The position numbers and the translations under genes are program-made. From the NCBI GenBank assembly GCA_027335985.1, contig DAHWGX010000006.1, forward strand, positions 1 to 16,661: DNA of 16,661 nt. The letters are read 5' to 3'. This document shows positions 1-6,891 of this stretch, piece by piece; position 1 is the stretch's first letter, and each line of letters opens with the position of its first letter. The notes under the pieces were generated by a model that was not told the origin of the DNA, made no database searches, and saw only the letters and a list, made by a program, of their open reading frames with translations. Source of the stretch: Nitrospirota bacterium (GTDB lineage: Bacteria > Nitrospirota_A > Leptospirillia > Leptospirillales > Leptospirillaceae).

Positions 1-1
1 T

Positions 2-244
2 CTGTCACACCACCCTATGACCCTGACCGCCACCCTGGGGAAGGACCCTTTTCTTGTCTTCCTCTTCGGAGGGGTTCTGGTCCCCGACACGATGGTCTAC
101 TCCGGGGGCCGGACGGTGGGGGTCAGGGCCCTCAAAAAAGGGACGGACCTCGAGATCGATTATCGGGAGACGCCGAAGGGCGCCCTGATCCAGAAAATCC
201 TTCTCTTGCCCACCGTCCCGAAGGGGACCGGCAATCGTCAGTAA
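2..244 (+). CDS. C-terminal end of an unknown protein (partial)
   Basis: The frame is open from the first bases of the window to a TAA at 242-244, so the start probably lies upstream; an internal ATG at 17 has no clear ribosome site. The 80 or so visible residues alternate hydrophobic and charged stretches, with a Gly-Gly-Arg-Thr-Val-Gly turn and a segment like 'KKGTDLEIDYRETPKG', which suggests a small beta-rich domain. I do not recognise the family. The stop codon lies only 15 bp from the end of the neighbouring tnpB remnant, so the last codons may come from the right end of that element, meaning the protein may be truncated by insertion. Confidence 0.4.
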   Translation: MSHHPMTLTATLGKDPFLVFLFGGVLVPDTMVYSGGRTVGVRALKKGTDLEIDYRETPKGALIQKILLLPTVPKGTGNRQ

Positions 245-350
245 TCAAACACCTGCTATCAAGAAAGTGCACGAAAGTGTGCACCGTTCTTTTCCTGCCC
301 CGACATGTCTTGTTGACCACTGTCGTATCTGACAGGCGTGACTTTCCCGG

Positions 351-377
351 CTGCCTCTGGAACCATTCCAGAGGCAG
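351..377. repeat. Perfect 12-bp hairpin in the 3' part of tnpB
   Basis: Arms CTGCCTCTGGAA (351-362) and TTCCAGAGGCAG (366-377) pair perfectly around a 3-nt loop. The hairpin lies inside the tnpB coding end. In IS200/IS605 elements the guide (omega) RNA is made from this 3' region, so this could be one stem of its scaffold. That role is inferred from position only. Confidence 0.5.
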
Positions 378-986
378 TGCCGCCGTTGCCGGTCGGACTC
401 GCTACGGGTAGGGCAGTTGCGGTTGCCAGCCGTTGCAGGTTGAGCGCCGCGTTGTGATCGCGGTCATGGTGTGTACCGCACTGTTGGCAGGTCCATTCTC
501 GATCCTTCAACGTCAGCGCTTCGTTTTTCCAGTCGCAGTTCGAGCACAGGCGGCTGCTCGGATACCAGCGGTCAGCGATGACCAGTTGGGTGCCGTAGCG
601 TTTCACCTTGTATTCAATCTGCGAGCGAAACATCCCAAAGCCCACGTCGCTGATAGCGCGGGCGAGCTTATCGTTCGCCAGCATGCCTTTGACGTGCAAA
701 TCCTCGATCACCACCGCTTGGTTTTCGCGGCAGAGTCGAGTGGTGAGCTTATGGGTGAAATCCGCTCGGATATTGGCAATACGGGCATGCAGCCTTGCCA
801 ATGTCGCAGCAGACTTCCTGCGGTTGTTGGAAACAGGCAACCGCGTGCCTTTGGGCAACCTGGCTCTAGGCTTGAATCCAGCCTCGATCTTGGCCGCCTC
901 GATCTTGCGGCTGACGCGCCGACCACGGATTTTCAGCCTGCGCAGTGCCGCTTTGAGTGGCTTTGGCGCTTGTGCTGTGTCAACGA

Positions 987-1004
987 AAATGGCACTTTTC
1001 TGGT
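987..1004 (+). repeat. Left terminal inverted repeat of the IS3 element
   Basis: AAATGGCACTTTTCTGGT matches the complement of the right-end repeat at 2380-2398 apart from one extra base there. It lies just outside the orfB stop codon at 1014-1016. Confidence 0.7.
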
Positions 1005-1013
1005 TTGCACTGG

Positions 1014-1958
1014 TCAGGCTAACCCGACAACCTGACGGAGCTGGTTTTGTTTTTGGCGACGATCCTGTCTGGCTTGCTCCAGGGTGGTCTTCCGTTCCTC
1101 CAGGCGCTGTTTGATGTGCTCTTCCCCTTTGAGGTAGTCGGCCGGGGTTAGATAGTTGAGAGCGGAATGAAGCCGCTCGTGGTTGTACTCATAGACGTAG
1201 GCCTTGATGATTTTCTTGGCCTCCTCAAATCCCCCCAGGGCTTGGGTCCGCACGCATTCGGACTTAAGAGTCTTGTGGAAACGTTCCATCTTTCCGTTGG
1301 ACTGGGGATGGCCCACCCGAATCCGGGAATGGACCACCTCCTGATCCCGCAAGTAGGAGCGGAACTCGGTGGAGAGATACTGGGGGCCGTTGTCGGAGAT
1401 GATGCGGGGTTTGGCAACGCCCTTGGGAAGGGTTTCCAACGCCCTCTGGATGACGAGCTCGACATCGGCCGTGGTCATGGACATCCGAAGATCCCAGAAC
1501 ACGATCGAGCGGGAATAGCCGTCTAGGACGCTGATGAAAAAGTAATGCGTTCCCCGAAGGTTGATATAGGCGATGTCGGTATGCCACTGCTCATGAGGTC
1601 TCTTGGGCTGATAGAAGCCTTGACGGGAAGCTTTTCTCCTCTCCGGAAGGGTCCATCGGCTGGACAGGCCAGCCTCTCTGAGCACTCGGAAGACCGTGGA
1701 AGGTGAGACGGCCACAACCCCCTGGTCCAGCATCATGAAGGCCAGCCGGACTCCGCCCACAGTCGGGTGCTGGCGCTTGAAGGCCACGATCTTCTCTCGC
1801 TCTTCCGGCAGGATCCAGTGTCCCTTGGGCAGCACTCCTTCCGGACGGGGTTTTTTGCCCTCCAGGGAGACCCAGCGGTGATAGGTTCGAGCCGGGAGAT
1901 CCAGAACGGCAAGAGACTTTCTGATGGGGAATTCGGCCCGTTCCTTCAGGGATCTCAC
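1014..1958 (-). CDS. IS3-family transposase OrfB (DDE integrase domain)
   Basis: OrfB is the catalytic half of the IS3 transposase, normally made as an OrfAB fusion. From a GTG at 1958 the product is 314 residues. An HTH_21-like region lies at about 45-105. The DDE integrase core follows: Asp128 in 'WHTDIAYI', Asp189 in 'IISDNGPQY' and Glu225 in 'NGKMERFHKTLK'. The second and third acidic residues are spaced as in the DD(35)E pattern. The reading frame is intact through the C-terminus. It stays open upstream of the GTG to the A8 tract at 2023-2030, so the native product is probably the fusion rather than a free OrfB. Whether the element is active is doubtful because orfA carries a separate frame break. 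Confidence 0.9.
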   Translation of the reverse strand: MRSLKERAEFPIRKSLAVLDLPARTYHRWVSLEGKKPRPEGVLPKGHWILPEEREKIVAFKRQHPTVGGVRLAFMMLDQGVVAVSPSTVFRVLREAGLSSRWTLPERRKASRQGFYQPKRPHEQWHTDIAYINLRGTHYFFISVLDGYSRSIVFWDLRMSMTTADVELVIQRALETLPKGVAKPRIISDNGPQYLSTEFRSYLRDQEVVHSRIRVGHPQSNGKMERFHKTLKSECVRTQALGGFEEAKKIIKAYVYEYNHERLHSALNYLTPADYLKGEEHIKQRLEERKTTLEQARQDRRQKQNQLRQVVGLA

Positions 1959-1963
1959 GGTCT

Positions 1964-2337
1964 TTATGACCTCTTCCGCCGTTTCCGGCGCAACGTGGGT
2001 CCCGGTGAGAGGTCCCCAGTGCTTTTTTTTAACAGCAGGTTCTCCGTGGAGAGTTCCGAGACGACCGATTCCAGTTTTCGAATCCGATCGTCCTTCTCCT
2101 GGATTTCCCGGTGCAGAACCTTTCTCTGCTGGTGCATCTCCCCTTGGAGAAGGTCTGGTCCAGTCCTTCCAGCGCCTGTTTGGCCCATTGAAGGATCAGT
2201 CCTGGCGTGCTTCCTGTTTCTTCCGCCAGGTCCGCCAGACCCATATGGTCTTTCAGATACCGGCGAACAATCTGGACCTTTTCTTCCACGGTCCAGCGTT
2301 TTTTCTTCCCATTTTCCGGGAGGGAGGGATTTTCCAT
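1964..2337 (-). pseudogene. IS3-family OrfA (HTH protein), frame-broken
   Basis: OrfA supplies the helix-turn-helix DNA-binding part and leucine-zipper-like coiled coil of the IS3 transposase. I take the ATG at 2337 over a GTG 6 bp upstream because AGGAAAG sits just ahead of it. The first frame gives an HTH_Tnp_1 domain ('RWTVEEKVQIVRRYL', 'GLILQWAKQALEGL'). At about 2140-2143 (CCCC on the plus strand, GGGG in the gene) the sense protein continues in the -1 frame with the coiled coil 'REIQEKDDRIRKLESVVSEL' and ends at 1964. Restoring one G rejoins the two halves. The likely cause is a one-base deletion in a G run, although the slip direction equals that of programmed -1 shifting. Confidence 0.75.
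2023..2030 (-). promoter_or_regulatory. A8 programmed -1 frameshift tract between orfA and orfB
   Basis: On the minus strand the sequence reads TTAAAAAAAAGCACTGG near the end of orfA. A -1 slip on the A run moves ribosomes into the orfB frame, continuing as 'KKHWGPLTGTHVAPETAEEV' into OrfB. IS3-family elements characteristically use an A-rich slippery site here to make OrfAB. Confidence 0.65.
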
Positions 2338-2379
2338 GAGCACTTTCCTTTCCTGGTAGGGGTGATTGCGTAAAAGTCT

Positions 2380-2398
2380 ACCAGAGAAAGTGCCATTT
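2380..2398 (-). repeat. Right terminal inverted repeat of the IS3 element
   Basis: The complement of this stretch is AAATGGCACTTTCTCTGGT, matching the left repeat at 987-1004 with one inserted base. It lies upstream of the orfA start, as expected. Confidence 0.7.
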
Positions 2399-2485
2399 CA
2401 TTTTAAACGGGACAAAAGGGTAAACTTCGCGAACTTGAGGAGGGGAGGCACCTTCATTGGAATCAGGAGTTATGTCATAATTATC

Positions 2486-2501
2486 GTCATCAATTGATGA
2501 C
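2486..2501. promoter_or_regulatory. 16-bp perfect palindrome, probable VapB operator
   Basis: GTCATCAATTGATGAC is perfectly self-complementary and ends 28 bp before the GTG of the vapB remnant. An extra half-site GTCAT lies 12 bp upstream at 2474-2478. VapB antitoxins autoregulate by binding palindromes in this position. The assignment rests on symmetry and place; the site has survived although both genes behind it are broken. Confidence 0.55.
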
Positions 2502-2529
2502 TTTTTTGATGCAAAACTAAGGAGAACAT

Positions 2530-2730
2530 GTGAGAACGACCTTGAATATTGACGACGACCTTCTCGCCAAGGCGTAAAAGATGAGTGGGCTGAACGAAAA
2601 AGCGGCTCTGGTGCAAGAAGGGCTCAAGGCTTTGATCGAGCGGGAAAGTGCAAGGCGTCTCGCTCTTCTGGGAGGGAGCGAACCCCAACCAAAGTCCGTT
2701 CCCCGACGCCGGCCAAGCCGTCGGACCTAG
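2530..2730 (+). pseudogene. vapB: VapB-type antitoxin, interrupted by a stop codon
   Basis: Reading from a GTG at 2530, with AAGGAG a few bases upstream, gives a typical type II VapB start ('MRTTLNIDDDLLAKA'). An in-frame TAA follows at codon 16 (2575-2577). The same frame then continues with the rest of the antitoxin ('GLNEKAALVQEGLKALIERE') to a TAG at 2728-2730. VapB proteins bind DNA through the N-terminal strand and helices and block the toxin with the C-terminus. An ATG at 2581 could restart a 49-residue product lacking the DNA-binding strand. The TAA would be one C-to-T change away from a CAA glutamine codon. It is followed 4 bp later by the vapC remnant. Confidence 0.75.
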
Positions 2731-2734
2731 CCGC

Positions 2735-3102
2735 GTGGTTCTTGTCGATACCTCTGTCTGGATCGATCATTTGCGCAAGGAAGATCCTGTCCTTCAGGAC
2801 CTTCTCGAAGCAGGCCAGGTCCTGATCCACCCTTTTATCGTCGGGGAACTCGCCTGTGGAAATCTGAAGAATCGAAAGGAGATTCTTGAGTTCCTTCAAA
2901 ATCTGCCACGGGCTCCTTCCTCCACCGAAGAAGACGTTCTGTTTTTCATCGAACATCGAGGAATCTCCGGAAAAGGGATCGGCTATCTTGATGCCCATCG
3001 CCTTTCTTCGGTTTCACTTTCGGAAATGGATCGCTCTGGACTCGAGACAGGAGGCTCCATTCGGTCGCCCTTTCCCTGAAGATCTCCTTTGCAAGGCTGT
3101 GA
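2735..3102 (+). pseudogene. vapC: VapC-type PIN-domain toxin, frameshifted near the C-terminus
   Basis: VapC toxins are PIN-fold ribonucleases. The GTG at 2735 gives 'VVLVDTSVWIDHLRK' with the first catalytic Asp, then 'FIVGELACGNL' with the conserved Glu and 'GIGYLDAHRL' with the third acidic residue. In this frame the protein ends in unrelated residues at 3079. The expected C-terminus, 'GSLWTRDRRLHSVALSLK', is read in the -1 frame to a TGA at 3100-3102, so one base has been lost near 3020-3026. The fourth acidic residue (in TRDRRL) is thereby cut off from the main frame. The gene directly follows a vapB carrying its own stop, so the whole module looks dead. Confidence 0.78.
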
Positions 3103-3774
3103 GCTTTCAGATTCCCGTCAAAGCCAGAGCTGAAGAAAAACTCCGATCCGAGAGGACCCGGGAAGGAGAGACACGGGGAGAGTTTTTGAATGAATCGCCT
3201 CTTTCCTCGCGAGCCATGACGCACGAACACGAAGAAAGATGCCGTATAATGACGTTGTTCTCCCGGTCTGCCTGAGGTGGAGAAAGACGTTGGGAGAGCG
3301 ATTTGGGAGTCCTGGATGACGGATTTCGGGACGGCGCCTCTCGGGAGTGCTGGCCATGTTCCGGAGAATGGCCATCACAATGGTTCCGTTTCAGGATGGC
3401 CCAGCGGGGAAAGACTTCGGCCAACGGCTGAGGGTTCAAATGGGCTATGTCCGCAAAGACGGGGGGCTTCCCGGGCGCGGAGGAGAGCCTCGGGCTCGCG
3501 TTCCGGGGGACAGAGGCACCTTAGGGGGCCGGGCGGTGGTTGGGACGAATTCCCCACATTTCTCCCCGATCCCATGCAGTCGCCGGAGCTGCTTCCTTTG
3601 AAGTTCCCCGATACGGAAGGACGACGTCTCGAAGACTCATCGCCTGACCAGCCATCATTGACCTAAGCGGGCCGGAAAGACAGGGCGGGAAGCCAAAGCC
3701 TGGAGAAATTGTCCAAAGACCGGTTCGACGACTGAACCGTCCGACTGACCTTCGCAGACAAACAGGAGGATCCC
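3103..3774. other. Gene-free stretch of about 670 bp
   Basis: I find no convincing coding region here. The longer open frames on both strands have low-complexity, Arg/Gly/Pro/Ser-rich products without family resemblance and no ribosome sites. The only distinct signal is a perfect TATAAT at 3245-3250, but no matching -35 is seen 16-18 bp upstream. The last bases before 3775 contain the AGGAGG ribosome site of the next gene. The stretch may be degraded former coding DNA. Confidence 0.5.
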
Positions 3775-4131
3775 ATGGTCAAACACATCGCCTTCACCGT
3801 TTATCCCGTCACCGACATGGTCCGCGCCCGCGACTTTTATGAAGGGGGTCTCGGCCTGAAGCCATCATCGGACTTTGAGGGAAAATGGGTGGAATACGAT
3901 CTGGCCGACGGCTGTTTCGCCCTCACCACGATGATGGAGGGGGTGAGCCCGTCCACCCGTGCCGGAGGAAAGATCGCGTTCGAAGTCGACGAGGTGGACG
4001 GCATGGTCGGAACTCTCAGAAAAAATGGCATTCAGGTGATCATCGAGCCGATGTCCACCCCCGTCTGCAGAATGGCCGTGGTTTCCGATCCCGAGGGCAA
4101 CGGGGTCATCCTCCACAAGCTCAACGGCTGA
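3775..4131 (+). CDS. VOC-fold (glyoxalase/bleomycin-resistance-like) protein
   Basis: A complete 118-residue single-domain protein of the vicinal-oxygen-chelate superfamily. The start is set by AGGAGG seven bases upstream of the ATG. The fold is visible as two beta-alpha-beta modules: 'MVKHIAFTVYPVTDMVRARDFYEGGLGL' in the first, and 'GGKIAFEVDEVDGMVGTLRKNGI' plus 'VSDPEGNGVILHKLNG' in the second. Candidate metal or ligand positions are His4 and the His in the C-terminal HKLNG, but the set of glyoxalase I ligands is not clearly complete. Substrate is unknown. The gene starts the long plus-strand run and precedes the luxR-like gene by 133 bp. Confidence 0.85.
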   Translation: MVKHIAFTVYPVTDMVRARDFYEGGLGLKPSSDFEGKWVEYDLADGCFALTTMMEGVSPSTRAGGKIAFEVDEVDGMVGTLRKNGIQVIIEPMSTPVCRMAVVSDPEGNGVILHKLNG

Positions 4132-4264
4132 CTCCGGAAGTCCGGGAAAACCTCTTCCGATCCCTGTACCGGCATTCCCGGGAGGAGGCCTCGAAACGGA
4201 GCAGCGTCTTCCTGACCGTTGAGACCTCAAACAGAGCCATTTCTCGAACAGGAAAGCTGGCGAA

Positions 4265-5020
4265 ATGCAGCAAAAACTCTCCCGACTCTCGAAATCCGAC
4301 CTCGTATCCCTTTCGGAAATCGCCTACCGGAGCCTCTCCGTCCGCAGCAGAACGGAGATGGAAGACCTCCTCAGGGAGGTGTCCGATCTTGTCCCGACGA
4401 CAGGAATCTTGTCCGGTCACGCCTCCGACGATCCACGAAATCTTTCTCTCCTCAATCCCAATTGCATCGTCAACGGAGGATTTCCCCGCTCCTGGCTGTC
4501 TCTCTACCTGGAACAGGGCTTCCACCATGTCGATCCCGTGTTCCGAAAGCATTTCGAAGACTATAAGACCCAGGTCTGGAGCCAGACCTATCGGACGGTT
4601 GTCCGCAAGGAGGAGAGGGCGTTCATCGACTGCGCCCGGAATTTCGGTCTTGGGGAGGGCGTGACGATGGGATACCGGTCGTCTTTCCGGTCCGCCGGAA
4701 GCTGCTTCTCCTTTTCGGGGAGCGAGTTGCCCCGCCACGAGCGCCACATCCTGCTGCTCGAGTGTCTTCTCCCCCACCTCCATGTGGCGATCTCGGGGGT
4801 CTTTTTCCCTCCTTCTTTCTCCGGGGCTCCTCTGACGGCTCGGGAGGCGGAAGTGCTGAGATGGAAAAAAGAGGGTCGAACCGCGCGGGAGATCTCCCAA
4901 TCCATGAAAATCAGCGAACGCACCGTCGGGTTCCATCTCCGGAACGCCATGCGAAAGCTTGGGGCCAGAAACAGCGCCCAGGCGATGGCGGCTGCCCTCT
5001 CTCTCGGGTTGATCAAGTGA
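4265..5020 (+). CDS. LuxR-type quorum-sensing transcription factor
   Basis: This 251-residue protein has an N-terminal acyl-homoserine-lactone-binding domain (about 20-175) and a C-terminal GerE/LuxR HTH (about 188-250, 'LTAREAEVLRWKKEGRT' and 'ISERTVGFHLRNAMRKLG'). The pocket residues known from TraR are present at the same spacing: Trp77, Tyr81, Asp90 and Trp105, in 'WLSLYLEQGFHHVDP' and 'QVWSQ'. This argues for true acyl-homoserine-lactone binding. A glycine-rich 'GLGEGVTMGYR' follows in the usual place. AGGAA upstream serves the ATG. No LuxI synthase is in the window, so within this view it is a solo receptor. A lux box 33 bp past its stop codon suggests that it controls the adjacent phzF gene. 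Confidence 0.92.
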   Translation: MQQKLSRLSKSDLVSLSEIAYRSLSVRSRTEMEDLLREVSDLVPTTGILSGHASDDPRNLSLLNPNCIVNGGFPRSWLSLYLEQGFHHVDPVFRKHFEDYKTQVWSQTYRTVVRKEERAFIDCARNFGLGEGVTMGYRSSFRSAGSCFSFSGSELPRHERHILLLECLLPHLHVAISGVFFPPSFSGAPLTAREAEVLRWKKEGRTAREISQSMKISERTVGFHLRNAMRKLGARNSAQAMAAALSLGLIK

Positions 5021-5052
5021 GTCCGGGAGGTCGGAGCGGAGGGTTCGGCCCG

Positions 5053-5072
5053 ACCTGTCAATTCTGACAGCT
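5053..5072 (+). promoter_or_regulatory. lux box
   Basis: The 20-bp element ACCTGTCAATTCTGACAGCT contains the inverted repeat CTGTCA-ATTC-TGACAG and closely fits the ACCTGT-N8-ACAGGT plan of LuxR/LasR-type boxes. It lies between the LuxR-type gene and phzF. Its last base is the first base of a possible -35 hexamer, the position from which class II LuxR activators work. Confidence 0.75.
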
Positions 5073-5107
5073 TGTTTTGAGGTCGTCTCCCCCCTAAGAT
5101 TTCTGAA
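5072..5107 (+). promoter_or_regulatory. Probable LuxR-dependent phzF promoter
   Basis: A weak -35 TTGTTT (5072-5077) and a -10 TAAGAT (5095-5100) are separated by 17 bp. Transcription would start near 5107, placing the lux-box centre about 44 bp upstream, close to the classic -42.5. A weak -35 overlapping an activator site is typical of activator-dependent promoters. The predicted start makes the ATG at 5109 almost leaderless and favours translation from the TTG at 5133. Confidence 0.55.
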
Positions 5108-5132
5108 GATGAAAAGGGAAAGGACGAGAACC

Positions 5133-5952
5133 TTGAAATTCAGGCTGTTCCAGATCGACGCGTTCGCAGACCGCATGTTCGAGGGATACCCCGCCGCAGT
5201 GCTTCCCCTCGAATCATGGCTTCCCGACGCCACTCTTCAGTCGATCGCCTCCGAGAACAACCTCTCCGAAACCGCTTTTTCCGTTCCTTCGGGATCGGAA
5301 TTTCATCTCAGATGGTTTACTCCGGTTTGCGAAGTCGACCTGTGCGGTCATGCCACTCTGGCTTCGGCCCACGTTCTCTTTCGGCACCTCGGTCATCCCG
5401 AGAATTCACTTGTTTTCTATACCCGATCCGGGAATCTCGTCGTCGAAGAGAAAAATGGAGTCCTTGTCATGGACTTTCCCGCCATCCATTCGAATGTTTT
5501 CCCCTCTCCCGAGGAGTTCGTCAAGGGTCTGGGAAAAATCCCTGTTGAGGTATTGACCGGAAAGACTTGTATCGCCGTCTTCCAAAGCGCCGAGGATATT
5601 CTCTCTCTCTCGCACCCGATGACGCGATCCTACGTTCTCTGGATTTTCAGGGGGTCGCGGTCACGGCTCCGGGTGGAACGTCCGAGAAGGGTTCGATTTC
5701 TTCAGCCGTTACTTCGATCCGAAGGTCGGGGTTTTCGAGGACCCGGTGTGCGGTTCCGCCCACTGTGCCTTGGCTCCTTACTGGGCAGAGAGGCTGGGAA
5801 AAAACGAGATGAAGGCCCGGGAATTGTCGAAACGGGGGGGGACAGTGTTCTGTAGGGTCAAGGATGATCGGGTCCTCCTCTCGGGAAACGCTGTGACCTT
5901 TCTGGAAGGAGAGATCGATATTCCGGGCAGAAAACCCTTTTCCGGAACGTAA
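5133..5952 (+). pseudogene. PhzF-family isomerase/epimerase, two frameshifts
   Basis: PhzF-family proteins are two-domain isomerases related to diaminopimelate epimerase; many members are not phenazine enzymes. The TTG at 5133 (AAAGGA eight bases upstream) gives the usual family start 'KFRLFQIDAFADRMFEG'; an ATG at 5109 would add eight residues. The first frame holds the catalytic Glu region 'NNLSETAF' and 'CEVDLCGHATLASAHVLF'. At the CT tract 5599-5611 the frame is lost; removing one CT restores 'SAEDILSLAPDDAILRSL'. A second one-base loss near 5675-5683 moves the sense to another frame with 'FEDPVCGSAHCALAPYW', ending at 5952. Repaired, the protein would be about 270 residues, normal for the family. 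As read, translation leaves the frame just past mid-protein and ends in nonsense at 5855. Confidence 0.85.
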
Positions 5953-6069
5953 GATCTCGATGGATCCAGTGGTCCGTCATGCGGCGCAATCCGATGTTTC
6001 CTCGGTCTTCCGGAAGGGGAGCCGCGATTGGATGACATGGGAAGATTCGCTCTGACTGTGGGAGGGACT

Positions 6070-6636
6070 ATGCTGGAAAGATTGTTTGGGCTTCTGCGTG
6101 GGGGCGACAGAAAGCTTGTGATGTATCGGGATGAGTTTTCGACCGTTCCGGAAACGATTCTGGTGACGAGCAAAAGTTTCTCTCATAACGATCTGATGCC
6201 CGATCGCCTTACCCAATCCGGAGACGATCTTTCGCCGGATCTCGCCTGGAAACCTCTACCGTCCGGGACCCGGGATGTCGTCGTGATCGTCGAGGACCCG
6301 GACGCTCCGCTGCCGAAACCGTTCGTCCATGCCATCGCCTACAATCTGCTTCTCCCGATGGCTGAAATCCCGGAAGGCGCGATTCCGAACGCCGCAAACA
6401 AGCGGGAGAGGAGCCTCGAACTCCCTTTTTGTGTGGGCAAGAATACCTTTGGACGGACCGTGTATATGGGACCGGCGCCGGTCCCCGGCAGCGGACCGCA
6501 CCATTATTACTTTCAGGTCTTTGCGCTCGATTCCGATCTGACTTTTCAGCAGCCGCCTGATCGGAGGGAAATTGTTCGCAAGATGGTCGGACATGTTCTG
6601 GCGAAGGGGGTCCTGGTGGGAACGTACGAAAGATAG
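6070..6636 (+). CDS. YbhB/YbcL-type PEBP-family protein
   Basis: A complete 188-residue member of the phosphatidylethanolamine-binding (Raf kinase inhibitor-like) family, a ligand-pocket fold whose bacterial role is mostly unknown. I chose the ATG at 6070 because GGGAGG stands just upstream; an in-frame ATG at 6028 lacks a site. The family signature is visible as 'DLSPDLAWKPLPSGTRDVVV' with 'VEDPDAP' and a following His in 'FVHAIAYNL'. The second pocket motif is 'GSGPHHYYFQVFALDSDL'. There is no signal peptide, so it should be cytoplasmic. The bacterial proteins are usually 150-185 residues, so this one is full length with a short N-terminal extension. It follows the phzF pseudogene by about 115 bp and could have shared its transcript. 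Confidence 0.88.
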   Translation: MLERLFGLLRGGDRKLVMYRDEFSTVPETILVTSKSFSHNDLMPDRLTQSGDDLSPDLAWKPLPSGTRDVVVIVEDPDAPLPKPFVHAIAYNLLLPMAEIPEGAIPNAANKRERSLELPFCVGKNTFGRTVYMGPAPVPGSGPHHYYFQVFALDSDLTFQQPPDRREIVRKMVGHVLAKGVLVGTYER

Positions 6637-6891
6637 CTGGATCGGAGAGGTTGCGGCCGAGGACCGAAGGGATTCGGAACCGGAAGAGCGGGACGGCACA
6701 TGCCCGGTGGACACGCGCTCCCCGGCGGGAACGCCCGACCATGCCCCATATATTCATGGATGAACACTGGGGAATCGTTTCTGACCGTTTTCTTCCGTGA
6801 AGCTCCAAGGCAGATATTCGGGGATGAGACGATCGGGAATTCCGGAGATTCGTCGCCTGCATCCTGGCCCCGGGCATAACCAGGAGAGGTG

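Larger units (their letters stand above)
259..1014 (-). pseudogene. tnpB: TnpB (IS200/IS605 OrfB) remnant, C-terminal part only
   Basis: TnpB is an RNA-guided nuclease carried by IS200/IS605 elements. The conserved part runs from about 972 down to a TGA at 259-261; a TTG at 858 could start a 199-residue product, but homology continues upstream of it without a stop. Counting from that TTG, the RuvC-II glutamate is residue 52 in 'VVIEDLHVKGM', a four-cysteine zinc ribbon uses Cys105, 108, 124 and 127, and the RuvC-III motif is 'DRDHNAALNL' near 132-141. The N-terminal domain and RuvC-I aspartate are missing, so it cannot be an active nuclease. Homology ends within a few bases of the IS3-element end. 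The missing half is not found on the far side of that element, pointing to a deletion or a rearranged insertion. No tnpA is present. Confidence 0.88.
978..2414 (-). mobile_element. IS3-family insertion sequence
   Basis: An IS of about 1.4 kb with orfA and orfB on the minus strand, in the usual IS3 arrangement with a -1 frameshift tract between them. Imperfect terminal inverted repeats surround the two genes: 987-1004 on the left and the complement of 2380-2398 on the right share AAATGGCACTTT..CTGGT. The outer boundaries given are the outermost shared TGTC/GACA bases and may be off by several bases. I could not find a target-site duplication. The left end coincides with the break in tnpB; the right end is followed by unrelated DNA leading to a vapBC remnant. 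Confidence 0.75.

Noticed and set aside
320..335. CTGTC-N6-GACAG repeat resembling the lux box
   Set aside because: It lies inside the tnpB coding end, lacks the flanking AC/GT bases of a lux box and has no promoter beside it.
3277..3666. 129-residue open frame on the plus strand
   Set aside because: Composition is Arg/Gly/Pro/Ser-rich with no ribosome site or domain, as expected for a chance frame in GC-rich DNA.
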